From assembly GCF_001522545.3 (NCBI RefSeq), contig NC_031769.1, forward strand, positions 25,070,100-25,134,099: 64,000 bases of DNA, in the 5' to 3' direction. This stretch comes from Parus major. Lineage: Eukaryota; Chordata; Aves; Passeriformes; Paridae. Below are positions 1-12,247 of the stretch, piece after piece (within the stretch, counting starts at the first letter, position 1; every line of letters starts with the position of its first letter). Under the pieces are notes generated by a model. The model made no database searches. It was not told where the DNA came from and saw nothing but the letters and a program-made list of their open reading frames with translations. A program made the translations under genes and the position numbers.

Positions 1-3000
1 TAACCTTTGCAGTGTGGAAAATAAACAGCTGCATTACCACACACACTAAGAAAATTATTTCTGTAAAAGAAAAAAATTTAATAGTGAAAGATATTTTCCC
101 CCATTTTCTCACAGAAGCACACACTAAAATAGAGTTCACTTCACAGTTTGTCTTATTAATTGTATTAAATCACCAGCACTGAACTCTTCAAAGGTTATAT
201 AGTTATTATAGATACTTGCTCTCACTTTTTACTAGGAATTGATTCTGAATTCTGTACAGAAGTAAACTTCTGTTGCTGTTGCTGCTGTCATGTAAACAGC
301 AAAATCCTCCCATTTCTTCCCTACCTAGGAACTAACAAGACTTTATAAAAGTAGCTTTGTCTTTTACATATAAAGAGAAGTCTCTCTGATTCAAAACCAA
401 AGAAAACCAATTCTAAAGGGACTCAAATGCAGTATCCATTCAAAAGGATTAAAATAATTAAATGATGAATGGCTGCAAAGAAAAGTTAGTTCTGCGTTAT
501 AATTCTTATTGAACAATATCTCAGCTCTTATTGTGGATGCCAGATAAGAATGTTTTCTAGTATTAATGCCAACATTTTTATTAAGCTTTTTTCCCAAAGA
601 AAAGAAACCTGAGCCAACCAAAATCATCTGTCAATTCTCATAGAAATACAATTATATAAGAATTATCCTTTATAACAGCATTACTTTGAATCTTGTTTTA
701 GTTGACAGCAACCCTCAGAATCTCTTTGCTTTTGCCAGGTACCAGATGGGTGAATGAAAGGATCTACCTGCAAGATTCGGCTATTCCTCGATCTGTTCTG
801 AAATTTATCTCTTTTAAGCTCTATTAGACTTTTTATTATCAGAGAATGTGTTATTTTATTTCTATTGCAGGACTTGAAAGATAAAATATCTGCACTTGTC
901 CTAGCTAACTTTTAAGTTATGTGCATGTGTAAAATAAATGGAAACACACTTATCTATACAGAAATATATCAGCAACAATAATAAAGGGAGACACACATTT
1001 TTCTTAAGTGCTTAAAGGTTTACGAGCCTATTTCTACAAATAAAAATTCAGAGCCAGAAAATAAAGTATGGGAGGGTAATTATTAACACACATATTGGTG
1101 TGACTTATGTCTCTGCCAGACAGCATCCCCTTGAGAAAATCTCTGGGAAAGGTAATAAAGTAACACTTACCAAGAGTTATTTCTAAAGAGTAATATGGAC
1201 ATGGCAGAGGTTTGGGTCCATCCAGGAGAATCCCAGCTGACTCCCTGACCAGTCAGTGCTTCTTTATGCCTGCCTATCATTTTCCACAGCACTGAAGATG
1301 AGTGTCATTTTCTCAGTTTCATTACGTGAAAATCTCATTCTGATGGGCAACAACACAGTTTTCAATTTCCTTTGAACGGAAAAATTGTGAAATATCTCTG
1401 TCAAAGAATGGTCCCTGGCACTGTTTCACCTATGGAAACACAGCTGTAGCCCACAGAGTATTGATGTGGGCTTGGGTCTATAAGCAGGATAGAAACATTG
1501 TGACAAGTGCTTTTCTTGCAGAGTCTCCAGAAAGAGAGCTTACTATATTTTGTCTGGTATTTGCAATGAAAATAAAAAGATATTTAATTTTTTTAAATTT
1601 ATTTTGATAATGAAAGAATTCCCTTTGCTTCAAACTTTTTAGAATTGTTCTTTTGAGTTTCACCTTTTTATCAAGATCCAGTGATTAATTCTTTATTCTG
1701 CCACTTGAAACGTACAGCCTGAGTTTTTGGCACATAGTGAACACTAATCTATGCTGAATACTAATCTGGAAGTTCACATTGGCTTTAAGTCAAATATTTC
1801 TTGTCAGGAGATCTGGTTGGCAGGAACAGCAGCATAAAGATTGTACAGTTGTTTAAATGAAGACAGTACTTCTAACTTCAGTGATCAGTAATGTGTATTA
1901 TTTCACTGCTGGCTGTTCCACTGTTGTTTGTGCAAGAAACACAGTGAATAAAGTTCCGTATCATAACAGGATGTCAGACTTTCAGCCAGCTGGTGTTCTT
2001 ACTGGTAAAAGGAAGGTGGGGTGATACACTCTTCTTTATTATATTAAAATACACTTTATCTCACCCAGTAATCTTGCCACAGTAAATAATTTACTTTTAC
2101 AGCTCCATATATGGTTCTGACTGTTCCAGGACACCCCAGCACCAAATTAGTGCGTCCTGCCCCAAGTGAAGTCGCCAAAGGTGCGGTGGTAAATTGAGAC
2201 TCCATTCACTTTTCTAAAGGCCTTTGTTCTGTTCTAGGAATTAGGGTTGGTATGTGTAATTCTCAAACTTGATCTGGTCCAGTAAGCCTGCAACTGCAAT
2301 TTGTGGGTTCATAAATGGGCACAGAATGTATAATAGGATTTTTTTAGAGAATAATGGCCTTACTAAATCTGAATAGTCAAGTTAGTGAGATCTTTTTAAA
2401 ATAATATTAAACAAGTAAGGCATTCAATTTAATCTTCTGTTTGATCAAATAGGAGTGAAATGAAAACACAAAAGTAGTTTTCAGTCAAAATAAATGGAAA
2501 TTACTTATATATTTTCATGGTCTTGCTAATGACCTGTAAGAGCAATGGCATAAATGAACTCAATATAAGATTATTTAAAAGTAAACAAAATGTTAAGAAA
2601 ACACCATTCCTTAACAGCAACTAGCCTGTAGAAAGCTATCTACAGAGGGCAATCAGTATCACCACAGCTATTTATTAGATAGCAATTACATATCTAAATG
2701 ATATGTCTGTAGTCAGTGACTTGCCAAATTGCAGAGCCTCACAGCAGCTGTTGCATTTTGCCTTCTGCCTTCCTATCTAGAAACCTGTGTTTCCAGACTC
2801 CTGTGCATGGAAATGGGGGGAGTTGAGAGCAGTAGCGGGTCTCTGAGTGGGCTTTTATGGAAGGTCAGTACCACAGAGTGCTCTCCAGAGGGTGTAAGCA
2901 TTGAAATGCCCAGAGAGTTATCTCACAGAGAACCCCCTAGCAATGAGCAGGGGATAAAGGGCCTGCCACTCTGTTTTTGCCCTGCTTGAAACAGTCTTTA

Positions 3001-4359
3001 TGTTGAATATGGCTGGCCCTCCTAGGTTAGGGAAGATCTCATTCTTTGTATTTACCGATATGAAGATCAAAGTGATTAATTACTTTTTAAATTAAAATAC
3101 TAGGAATTTAATTTCTCTTTCATTTGTTCCCAGACACATGCGCCAGAAGGTAAGTGGTGTCTCCTTGCCATATTGCTGTGATACGAATGTGTCCCCCAAC
3201 TGGACCTCTCTTAGCACCTGAGGAGAACTTCCCATGGTAGTGTCACATTTATACAGAAAGAGACTGTGGCCAAGTAGATCTGCACATAGTGGAAGCGAGA
3301 CAGAGCACCAGACTGCTCCCCCTTCTGCCTGATAACAAGAGAATGGCTTTTCCCTCGACCATCTATCCAGAAGCAGTGTGTTGAGCAAAGCAGTGCTGCA
3401 CAGAAGCTGTGGAAGTGTTCGCTACCATAACACATGGAAGGCAGTCCCTTGGAGGGGCCTGTTTCCTTACCCTGACCTGTGAGAGATTACTGCTGGAGAG
3501 CTGTAAGAGAGACTGCTCATCTCTTCTCCCAGAGTGGAAAAAAAAATAAACCAAAAAGACCTGCTTGTATGTGTGCTATGTAAATATCTCCATAAAATAT
3601 TAAACACCATTACAACATGACCAAACCATTCACATTTGTTACAGCAAACTTTTTGTACTAATATTAATAGGCAAGATGTGGCTTTTGTTAAGTTACAGCA
3701 CATTATACCTTCTCTCTGAAATTTCCTTTTCAAACTAGCCTAACAGAGTGAAACAGCTCAATGAACACGTCAGTATGAAAAAAGTGTAGCACTTCACCCA
3801 TAAATTTATGGGCGTGTAATATACATGGGCCACAGTCCTTGACAGAAGAACTCCTGAGATGCAAGACCAGGCTTTAACATTCATCAGGCAAAATGGAAGC
3901 CTTGTATTCAATTCAGACATGGTGCATTATCTGTAATGTAAAGCAGTTTGAAAAGTTAATCTGTTTTGGAAATTTAAAGCATGCATTGGACATGGGATGA
4001 GCAGTAATTCCATCCAGATTTGGTGGGGATGAAAAAAAGGGAAACAAGAAAATGGACACTTTTTTTGTTGTTTGTTTTGCAGCCTTTGCAATTTCCATTG
4101 TCTTTGTTATTGTTCATTGTAGATTTTCTTAATACCAAACAAACATCTGCCCTATAAGAAGCCTTCCTTTTCTTCTAATGAAACTAATTCAAGAAGATAC
4201 TAAATACTATATACTAAAAATTACTATTGTAATTTTTATTTAAAAGAGTAGAGTAGCAGAGTTGGATGAGGCAGGAATGAAAAATTATGACCTGGAGTAA
4301 TGTGAGATATGGGAGCTTCCTAAACTGGTACATTCAACATCTCCTGAATGACTCAAGGC
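1..4359. other. Noncoding 5' flank, no gene recognised
   Basis: AT-rich sequence in which every open frame is short (under about 100 codons) and lacks recognisable domains or supported splice sites. I see no RNA gene and no clear repeat family here. It is upstream of the CpG island, so it could hold distal regulatory DNA or part of a neighbouring gene's intron, but nothing in the bases shows this. Confidence 0.5.
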
Positions 4360-4820
4360 CACACTTCAAGTGCTGGGTCCAGCTGTGGGTCCCTCATTTC
4401 AGGAAAGACATTGAGGTGCTGGAGCATTCCAGAAAAGAGCAAAGTCTGGAGAGTAAGTCATATGAGACTTACAGCAGAGAGAGCTGGGGGTCTTTAGCCT
4501 GGAGAAAAAAAGGCTCAGGGGAGACCTTATGACTCTGTACAGCTGCCTGAAAGGAAGCTGAAGCCAGGGGAGGGCCATGCTCTTCTCCCAGGCAAACCAG
4601 TGACAGGACAAGAGGAAGTGGCCTCAAGCTGCACATGGGGATGTTCACATTGGACATCGGGAAAAACTTCTTCGTGGAAAAGGTTGTTAAACATTGGAAT
4701 GGACTGCCCAGGGAGGTATGGAGCCAGTATCCCTGGAGGTGTTCAAGAAATGACTGGATGTAGCACTTAGTTGACAAGGTAGTATTGGAGGTCTTTTCCA
4801 AACTAAATGGTTCTGTGTAA
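4360..4820 (+). mobile_element. CR1 LINE, 3' end fragment, plus orientation
   Basis: The stretch matches the 3' part of chicken repeat 1 as I know it: a segment meaning 'ttgaggtgctggagc', then 'gtctttagcctggag', 'ggctcaggggagacc', 'gtgacaggacaagagg', 'tggcctcaagctg', 'cagggaggt', and finally 'ggtcttttccaaactaaatg' followed by a decayed 'gttctgtg' tail. It is truncated at the 5' side, as CR1 copies usually are, and diverged. The left boundary is approximate. The open frames on both strands over it are shadows of the repeat. Confidence 0.88.
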
Positions 4821-4844
4821 CCCATCACGCAGAGAAAAAGAAGT

Positions 4845-4895
4845 AAAAATAGACATGAAAATGAAAAAAATAGACATGAAAAATAGACATGGAAG
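4845..4895. repeat. Short degenerate tandem repeat after CR1
   Basis: Three copies of an 'aaaatagacatg' motif begin near 4845, 4865 and 4880. They lie about 25 bases beyond the CR1 3' end and may be a local slippage product. Confidence 0.6.
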
Positions 4896-5147
4896 GGCAC
4901 ACCCCTGAGGTTCTATTTGTTTTGGAGAAAGGGGAGACAGAGGGAAAATACACAGATCTACAGCTATGATGAGGGAAACCTATGGTTTGAACTGAACCCA
5001 TGGCCAGGCTGGAGGAAAGATGGAGAAGGAGAGAGAAGGAAAATCAAGAACAGTGGGTGCAGTGACCTCTGTTTACAGAAACACTAGTGGCCCTCAGCAT
5101 GGACCAGTTGTTCTCTGCATGTACCTGCACCCAATACTTAAAAAAAC

Positions 5148-5170
5148 AACACACACACACGCACACACAA
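5148..5170. repeat. (CA)n microsatellite
   Basis: A short imperfect CA/AC dinucleotide tract interrupted by one CG. Confidence 0.8.
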
Positions 5171-5499
5171 ACCCAAAAATCGCAACACAAATTCTCTGTT
5201 AACTGCAGAGCTCCATTACCTATCCAGTGCTTGCAAAATGCTATTTTTCGGTTACACGATAATGAAAATGTTACTATATATTTACACTATAATGAAAAAT
5301 ACCTTCCAAATCTACAATTCCTCTTATTTAATATGGCTTTTTCCTAAGGAAATCACCGGCAGACAAACGTCAAGAGCTGTTGGAAAGGTAGGCAGCGTTA
5401 GCACAGGCAGATAAGAAGCGATTGCAGAGGGCTCGGTATCCTAGCAACATCCCTTGCAGTTGCCTAATGGTATTTTGGAAGAGCAGCGGCTCCAGACCG

Positions 5500-6690
5500 G
5501 CTGAAGTGAGGGAAATGAGGGGCCGGAGCGCAGCGGAGCTCCGCAGCCCAGCCTGAACCTCGGAACTGCCGCTTCCAGGCAGGACCAGGCAGGCGAGAGC
5601 GAGGTAACGCGGTGGAAGGGCGGGTGGACAGCGCTGCCCGGGGCACTTCCCCGCTGGCCGTGCCCGGGGAGGCACCGCCGGAGCGCCGCGCCGCTTACCG
5701 ACTGCAGGGACTCCGGGGAGCGGCCGCTTTGCGCTCCCGCGCCCTCCCCTTCCCCCGGGACATTTTTTCCCCGCACCCCTCCAGGTCCGGGCCGAGCCAC
5801 CGCGCGCGGCAGCCAGGCCGGCCACCCCTCCGGCACCGCGGCTTCGGCCTGGGGCGCCCGCTCTCGCCCACAGCCTCACGNNNNNNNNNNNNNNNNNNNN
5901 NNNNNNNNNNNNNNNNNNNNNNNNNNNNNNNNNNNNNNNNNNNNNNNNNNNNNNNNNNNNNNNNNNNNNNNNNNNNNNNNNNNNNNNNNNNNNNNNNNNN
6001 NNNNNNNNNNNNNNNNNNNNNNNNNNNNNNNNNNNNNNNNNNNNNNNNNNNNNNNNNNNNNNNNNNNNNNNNNNNNNNNNNNNNNNNNNNNNNNNNNNNN
6101 NNNNNNNNNNNNNNNNNNNNNNNNNNNNNNNNNNNNNNNNNNNNNNNNNNNNNNNNNNNNNNNNNNNNNNNNNNNNNNNNNNNNNNNNNNNNNNNNNNNN
6201 NNNNNNNNNNNNNNNNNNNNNNNNNNNNNNNNNNNNNNNNNNNNNNNNNNNNNNNNNNNNNNNNNNNNNNNNNNNNNNNNNNNNNNNNNNNNNNNNNNNN
6301 NNNNNNNNNNNNNNNNNNNNNNNNNNNNNNNNNNNNNNNNNNNNNNNNNNNNNNNNNNNNGGGGCAGCGTCCCGCCCGCGGGGGCGACGCGGAAGAAGGC
6401 GCCGAGGGTGCCTCCTCTCCGCGGGGCCAGGGCGGGAGGAGGCGGCCGGGGCGCCGCGTGTCACGCCGGCGGCGAGAAGGGCGCCCGCGGCTGCAGGGAC
6501 AGCAGGTGCCCGGCTGCACGGCTGGGAAGGAGAGGCGCCAGAGCAGGGGTCTCCTTGGAAAAGCGCGAGTCCCTCGGAGCCCAGCGGAGGGAGCAAGGTG
6601 CCCGGGGAGCCGGGAATCGTTGCTCCCGCCCCCGCAGCGGGGACTTCCTGGGCGGACGTCCGTAGCAAGGGCTGGGTTGGGAGAGGTCTG
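5500..6690 (+). promoter_or_regulatory. CpG island, candidate promoter and first exon of C1GALT1
   Basis: Base composition switches abruptly from AT-rich to very GC- and CpG-rich, with a NotI-type octamer near 5720, GGGCGG-like Sp1 boxes (around 6430 and 6650) and a GACGTC core near 6656 that resembles a CRE. No TATA box is seen. Such an island 5-6 kb before the first coding exon of a broadly expressed glycosyltransferase fits a promoter plus a noncoding exon 1. The direction of transcription is inferred from that neighbour. Possible splice donors include GAG|GTAACG at 5603/5604, but the exon cannot be fixed because the core of the island is missing. Long open frames across it are GC and N artefacts. 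Confidence 0.65.
5881..6360. other. Assembly gap (480 N)
   Basis: A run of exactly 480 undetermined bases in the middle of the CpG island. GC-rich promoters are commonly lost in short-read avian assemblies. The true length is unknown, and the transcription start of C1GALT1 may be inside it. Confidence 0.99.
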
Positions 6691-6922
6691 GGAAGCTACG
6701 GGCACAGGCACTTGTTGCCGAAGGACCGTGTCAGCTTTTGGAATGAGGAAGGAGGAGCCAAACCTTCCTTCCAGCTCACCGGTACTGTGGATTGTTACAC
6801 GTCTCGTTTCAGTGCGATTGTTGGCCTCCTGTACCGAAGTGCCTTGCTTTGATGGTTTGTATTTTCTGGTAGAACAAGCGGGAATTATTTTGAAAGAAAT
6901 GCTTACAACATTAGATATTTAA

Positions 6923-9180
6923 AGTGGAAAGATACGATCTGTGCTTAGTCGATAGGAAACTGCAGAAGCTCACAGAAATCCTAGATGCAGACATCAGTAA
7001 ATGTACAATTTGTGCATGTAGCTGCATTAAACTAGCAATAAATATGACTTAAGGAGCAGAAGGCCTGTTTGCACAGCTATGTTTTTTCCATATTTTGGTA
7101 GAGTTATTCTGGTGTGTTGCTTGACTATTAGGGACATGGGGGTAGAGATCAATGCCATTGCTAATTATGCAGCTCTCAAAGGACATTTACATTATTTCAT
7201 CATGGGGCCTCAGAGCTTCCCCCTTTTTCTTAAGTAAGGGATACAAGAAGAAAGAATCTGCTCTGTTTGTGGGTTTAACTTAATCTAATCTTAAAGTGAT
7301 TATGGAATGACAGTGGGAGAAACATGTTTCAAATTAGAGTTGTGTTCTGCATTCTGTAAATTTAAAAATCCTAGATTTGATGGTTGCAGGTTTGGGTTTT
7401 ATTGGTTTTACATGTTACATTGTTTTGGAGTTGAGGTATTTCTGTTTGTTTGTTTGGTATTTTGTGGTATTTTGTTTAATGTGTTTCTGTACATGGTCCA
7501 AGTTCGTCCGAGTTTGTAAGAAGATATTAATTTTAAAAGTGGTTATGTTGTTTTCTTTTGCCATATATTCATATTGCATGGTTTTCCCCTAAATTTCCAT
7601 TGGCTTGTGGAAGTGACTGGCTTGTGGAAGCAGGGGGAGAGCAGTAATTTAGATTAACATGTTGAAAGGCTCACCAGCAGGGTGCACAGAGGCACAGCCC
7701 CATCAGAGGAGTCAGCCCCTGGTTCTGTCACTGGAGAGCCACCAGCCCCATTGCCCAGGTGTGACATATGCAGCAAGAGGAGTCCCCCAGAAGGGCTGTC
7801 TGGGACAGCGTACAAGATCAAAGGGGCAGAAAATTTGGGTCATATGGGATGCAAGAGAAAAGCATCTTGTGGCTGTACAAAATTATGGGGCGCTCCTGGG
7901 AGGGACTAAAGGAAGGTGGTTTGAGGAATAAGAAGTATGTATGGGAAAATAAAAGGATGAGATAAAGGGCCTGGTCAGTTAGAAACAAGTGGCTGGTCAT
8001 ACTGTCTGTGTCCTGGGCCAGATTGCCTGTTCTCTTTTCTCATTAAGGTGCCTTTCTAACTGTTTTGCTGGGCAAGAGGACTCTGTGCCCTATTCTCATG
8101 TGCATACTGAGCTCTTAAGTGCCAGCAACTGAAGATCCACAGTGATTTGTAGGGACCTGTGTCTGGTGTGCCAGCAGCTGGAGGGACTGGAGTGAGTGAG
8201 AGCCTAAATGCCCAGCAGCTGGAGTGGGGACTGAGCCACAGATGCTTGTGTGTCTGCAGTGCCTGTAACTGGGGAGGGTGCAGTGCGTGAGTACAGTTTT
8301 GGCAAGGATGCCAGTGTGTGGTTGCTTATGAGTGTCACACAGGGCTAGCCTGTGAGTAGGATTAGGAGGCTTGGGAGCCAGGCTTTGAGGCAGCTGTAAT
8401 TGTGGGACAGGTACTAGTGAGATCAGAGGGTCATCAGTTTGACAATGGAGCAGGACTCTGGGGAGTCTGAGGTTTCAGGGCTGGTTCCTGAATAGGTTGA
8501 AGGTCTGAGACCTGTTACAGAGGGATCCTCGTTATGTGTATGTGTATATTCCCTAGCAGCAGACCATTGTCCTGGGCAGCTATGGGGAGGAGCAGCATAA
8601 GGCTAGGCTAGGCCCTGTTTGTGTCTGCATGAACACTTGTTTTTATCTGTGCTGATCTGTGTGGTCAGCCATGTGTATTTGCATCTTTGCATTCACAGCC
8701 TGGCTGGATCTGGGCACATGGAGTTGCAGCAGCCTTGACGTCAGTGGGCTGCCAGGTTCAGCAGCCCCTAACACAGGAAAATTAGTTTTTCTGTAAGCTT
8801 GAAGATGTAGAAATTGTTGACTCATGAGACTTAAATTTGAAACCAAATCTTCAAGGACTTTTGCATTGTGATTTTATGTTTTACGTTTTAATTTTATGTT
8901 TACGTTTTAATTTGCGTTGTGAATTTTAAAATATTTGTTGGTTTGATTGATGTGAATAGGGCTACCTACATGAATAGCTAAGTATCTGCACTAGTTTAAG
9001 CTTCCATGATAGAGCAGTGGAGCGTAAATTAAATTCAAACCTAGCCTTTTATTGTAGGTGTTTTTTTGAGTAGTGTGTTCTTTAACTCAAGAAGTAAAAA
9101 TAGAGATGTGAATAAAAACAGGGATGTTTCAGTGACCTGGTTGGTTTTGTGCTTACCTTTTCCTTCTCTGAGTGTTATGG
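6923..9180. other. Noncoding stretch before C1GALT1, probably intron 1
   Basis: No supported coding exon. A locally GC-richer part (about 7650-8800) contains a 90-codon open frame at 7659-7931 in which I recognise no family; it is treated as chance. Small direct repeats occur at 7603-7631 ('tggcttgtggaag' twice) and at 8870-8925 (a duplicated 'attttatgtttacgtttta'-like unit). Confidence 0.45.
8119..8300. repeat. Degenerate minisatellite-like repeat, about 41-50 bp period
   Basis: A 'gccagcagctggag'-like core recurs at about 8120, 8170, 8211 and 8260, each followed by G-rich and 'gagtg' filler. Spacing is about 50, 41 and 50 bases. The units have diverged, so this is an old or imprecise array. 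Confidence 0.5.
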
Positions 9181-9335
9181 ACTCATATCATCAAAAAATT
9201 TGAGTTGGAAGGGACCTTTAAAGATCATCCAACCCCTTGTAAAGTCCAACCCCCTGCCATGAGCAGGGACAACTTTCATTAGATCAGGTTGCTCAAAGGC
9301 TCATATGACCTGGCCTTAAATGTTTTGCATGTCTT
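9181..9335 (-). mobile_element. CR1 LINE, 3' end fragment, minus orientation
   Basis: Read on the plus strand this is the reverse complement of a CR1 3' end: 'gagttggaagggaccttta', 'aagatcatccaacccc', 'ctgccatgagcagggacaac', 'gatcaggttgctcaaagg', 'tgacctggccttaaatg'. About 150 bases survive and the 5' part is absent. Confidence 0.88.
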
Positions 9336-12024
9336 CCCCCTGAATAAATCCATGCGTGGAAAAGAATATCAGCAAGGAGTGGGGATGTTTATCATCTGAC
9401 AACTGACCTTCCTTTTAGGCATTTTCTAGTTCTTCTAGTGTAATGCTGTAGTGTTCAGTTATTTTTGCTGTCAAGTTAAAAGACTCAATTTATGTGAAAT
9501 ACAAAGATATAAAAAATGAAAATTTCTATCCTGTTATTGTTGGAGTTTACAAACATGTGGATATACACCCACACATGTTTATAGTGACCCGTTCTGTTGG
9601 TATAAAATTGATAGAATGATAAGCAGATTATTTTAGATTGAAAACTGTAACTGGAGGCATTTTGTACCAAATAGGATGTACAGCTACTACCTGCCCTGAG
9701 AAATGCTTTTTATGTGTGAAGTACTGCCTAATCAGCTTCTGATTTCCAATGTGATGAATGCACTTTTTTCATTTTTCAGCATTTCCAGCACATTTAATTT
9801 TTTCCTATATAACTCAGTTGTACATAATTTCATAGTTAAATGAGCAGCAATTATTTTCAAGTTATTTTAATTTTTTTTCTTGCCAAGCAAGAGTAATTTT
9901 AACAGCTGTTGGAGCAGATAACAGAAATTGTATGGCAGAGAGACACCTAATATTGAAAAGTAGAGCAGTGGAGACCTTTTATTCTAGAAGGTAGTGTAGC
10001 TATACTGTGGGCATGCATGGGTTTTTATATTTCCCCATTTTGAATATACCAAAAGAAGGCATTGTTTTATTTTGGCCATCTCCTTATGTGTATTGCAAAT
10101 TCTGAGGGGACTTTGTGTTGATAATCTTAGTACAGTATAAATAAAAAATAAATAAAAATAATCTTAGAACAGTAGATCCTTTGCATTGTCATAGGCTGCT
10201 TGTATGCATGGGGTTTTGTTAAAGGTTTTGGGAGTTTTGCCCTATTTTTTTTTTGGCACCTGATCAAAATACTCATGTTTTCTTCTCAATTCAGTGGTGT
10301 AAAAGACAATAGAAATAAAGCTGGAAACGAAATTTTTCAAAGCCTAGGTCACAAATGATTATACAGTCAGCTTTTTACTTTGTGATGTGATGTCTAAAGG
10401 TAATCATTTGTCTCCACCAAGATGTAGTACTGAATTGAGGGAAGACAATGTGCAATTAAAAAATTGTTTATATTAAAGAACTACAACTCCTTATCAATCA
10501 CAGTTACAATCATTTAAGTTTTACATACCCTGTACATTTCTTGATTTTTATTTTGTCCTTCAAGTTGTGTTTTCGATTTTTATTCCTTTTTCTAGCAGCG
10601 TGGAAAGAAAAGCATTAGCATGTGTGAGAGCTGCTGCACTCTTAAATGGTCTTGATCTGCGTGTATACGGTAGATCTGGTAGATTTCTGGAAGTGGCAAC
10701 CTAACAACATGCACACAGGCGTTCCATCCTTTGCTTTCCCTTCAGGAGAGCAGAACAGACAGAAAGCTGGGATTTGGAGTGTGTGTTGCTGCACGGTGAT
10801 TCATACAGCTTGCTTGGGCACAGCCTGTTTCCAATACCCAGCCCAGGCAGTGAGACAAGGGGGGGCAGGCTAATTGATTTGTTTTGGTGGCTGCAGCTCT
10901 TCTCTGATCGATGGTTTTCATCGATGCTCTGTGCAGTCCATAATTTTCCTTTTTGGGCTCCCTCATGAACTAAATTGGTTTCTGCCCACTGTCATTAATA
11001 ATGATCCTAATGGAGGGAACATCATTGACTTGTTTATAAGCCTCTGGCTTGAATTCAGTGTGTATTTAATAGTCAATATTTTTGTAGTTTAGTCATGAGT
11101 TACTAGAAAATAGCTCAACTCTTTCCGAAATGAAAAACCCTCAACAACTTGAAATTGGTTTTCAAGTGTTAAATATATTAAAATTCATACTTATTTTTGA
11201 TGCACAAAACTACCTTATGCAGGCATAGCTGCTGATTTGATTTAATAAAAATGGTCAGCCAAGTCCTTTAGTTTTTGAGGAGCAAGGGTGTGGCTGATGT
11301 GAGGGGGTGTTTTTATTACTGGAATACAAAGTTTTTGAAGTGTAGAAGAGGCTTCAAGGATGATGTACTTTCTTCTTCTCTTCCCTTGAAAAAATGAGTG
11401 TTCCTGTATGAAAATTCAGATTTTGTCTTACTCTTTCTTCTGAAAGTCAATTCTCAGTAATTCTTTAAAGTGTAAGGACAACTGCCCTACTTTGGGAGTA
11501 GATATGCTTTTATAACTCTTTGAAATCTGTTCGTGATTGACATATGTTAAGAATTTCTGTAATATACATTTGGCTGGAATTTTAAGAACATCTTGTGACC
11601 ATGTTGTATCTTGACCTGTAGATTGCTATTGATCATCATCTTTTAGATTCATGAAAGACTTAGCTATTACATTTTAAAGTGCAGTTTTCTAGGCTGAAGA
11701 GAATAAAAAAGTGTATGTATATTACAGTTTTATAAAGCTACTGCATTTCAGTGTATACTTTCTTGTTTAAATGTTGTATAAATATAATTAATAGGTAATT
11801 TTTATGTACAGCCACAATCAATGTATGTACAATTTTATACTGATATTTGCATTGCTCTTGTACTTAAATTCCTGTGCAAGCCCAAGAGAGCTGAAACTGA
11901 GCTAGATCTGAGTTCTCTACATTCAGAGATTTAGTCCTTGATTTCTTCCTATAGTTTTGGATTTGATTTCTATGTTAAGTCTAATGTATTTTTCATTTGG
12001 TTGACAGTGTCTCACCTTCAGGAG
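9336..12024. other. Noncoding stretch, probably 3' part of C1GALT1 intron 1
   Basis: AT-rich and without a supported exon. A 17-base unit is repeated at 10121-10137 and 10158-10174 around an ATAAATAA-type run. The last 25 bases before the C1GALT1 start carry two possible splice acceptors: TTGACAG ending at 12007, preceded by a T-rich tract, and CTTCAG ending at 12020. Both lie upstream of the start codon, so either leaves the protein unchanged. Confidence 0.45.
10121..10174. repeat. 17-bp direct repeat flanking an (ATAAA)n run
   Basis: 'ataatcttagtacagta' at 10121-10137 and the same unit with one change at 10158-10174, 37 bases apart, with ATAAATAAA-type sequence between. Confidence 0.75.
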
Positions 12025-12247
12025 ATGGCCTCTTCTAAGTCTTTGATGAACCTTCTAACCTTCACTTTTGGCTCAGCAATAGGATTTTTCGTCTGCTATC
12101 TTCTGTTTAGCATTATACTAGAAGAACAGGTTAAGATCCAGCCTCATGTTCTTCACAATGATCCACATGGTCAACACTCAGCAGATACTGACAACAATCA
12201 GCTGCAAGGACAAATGAATTTTAATGCAGATGCTGGACAGCATAAAG
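12025..12247 (+). CDS. C1GALT1: C1GALT1 coding exon 1 (residues 1-74 plus one base)
   Basis: Encodes the cytosolic tail, membrane anchor ([18 protein letters not shown]) and the start of the stem, ending in [12 protein letters not shown]. It ends at AAAG|GTATTT, a phase 1 donor. Reading on past the donor hits a stop at about 12273. Confidence 0.95.

Noticed and set aside
2729..2989. 86-codon plus-strand frame in the left flank
   Set aside because: Short, with no motif, no flanking splice sites that continue it, and no neighbours of the same kind.
5370..6922. Long open frames (up to 436 codons) on both strands over the CpG island
   Set aside because: Most of each frame is the 480-N gap, and the rest is GC-rich sequence in which stops are rare. 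Frames overlap on both strands with no domain.
7659..7931. 90-codon frame with Cys residues in a GC-richer patch, considered as a retroviral or zinc-finger remnant
   Set aside because: Cysteine spacing does not fit a CCHC knuckle or C2H2 finger, and no LTR or pol-like sequence is nearby.
11938..12024. N-terminal extension of C1GALT1 from an upstream in-frame ATG
   Set aside because: The 29 extra residues correspond to T-rich intron and acceptor sequence, and orthologues start at MAS just before the membrane anchor.
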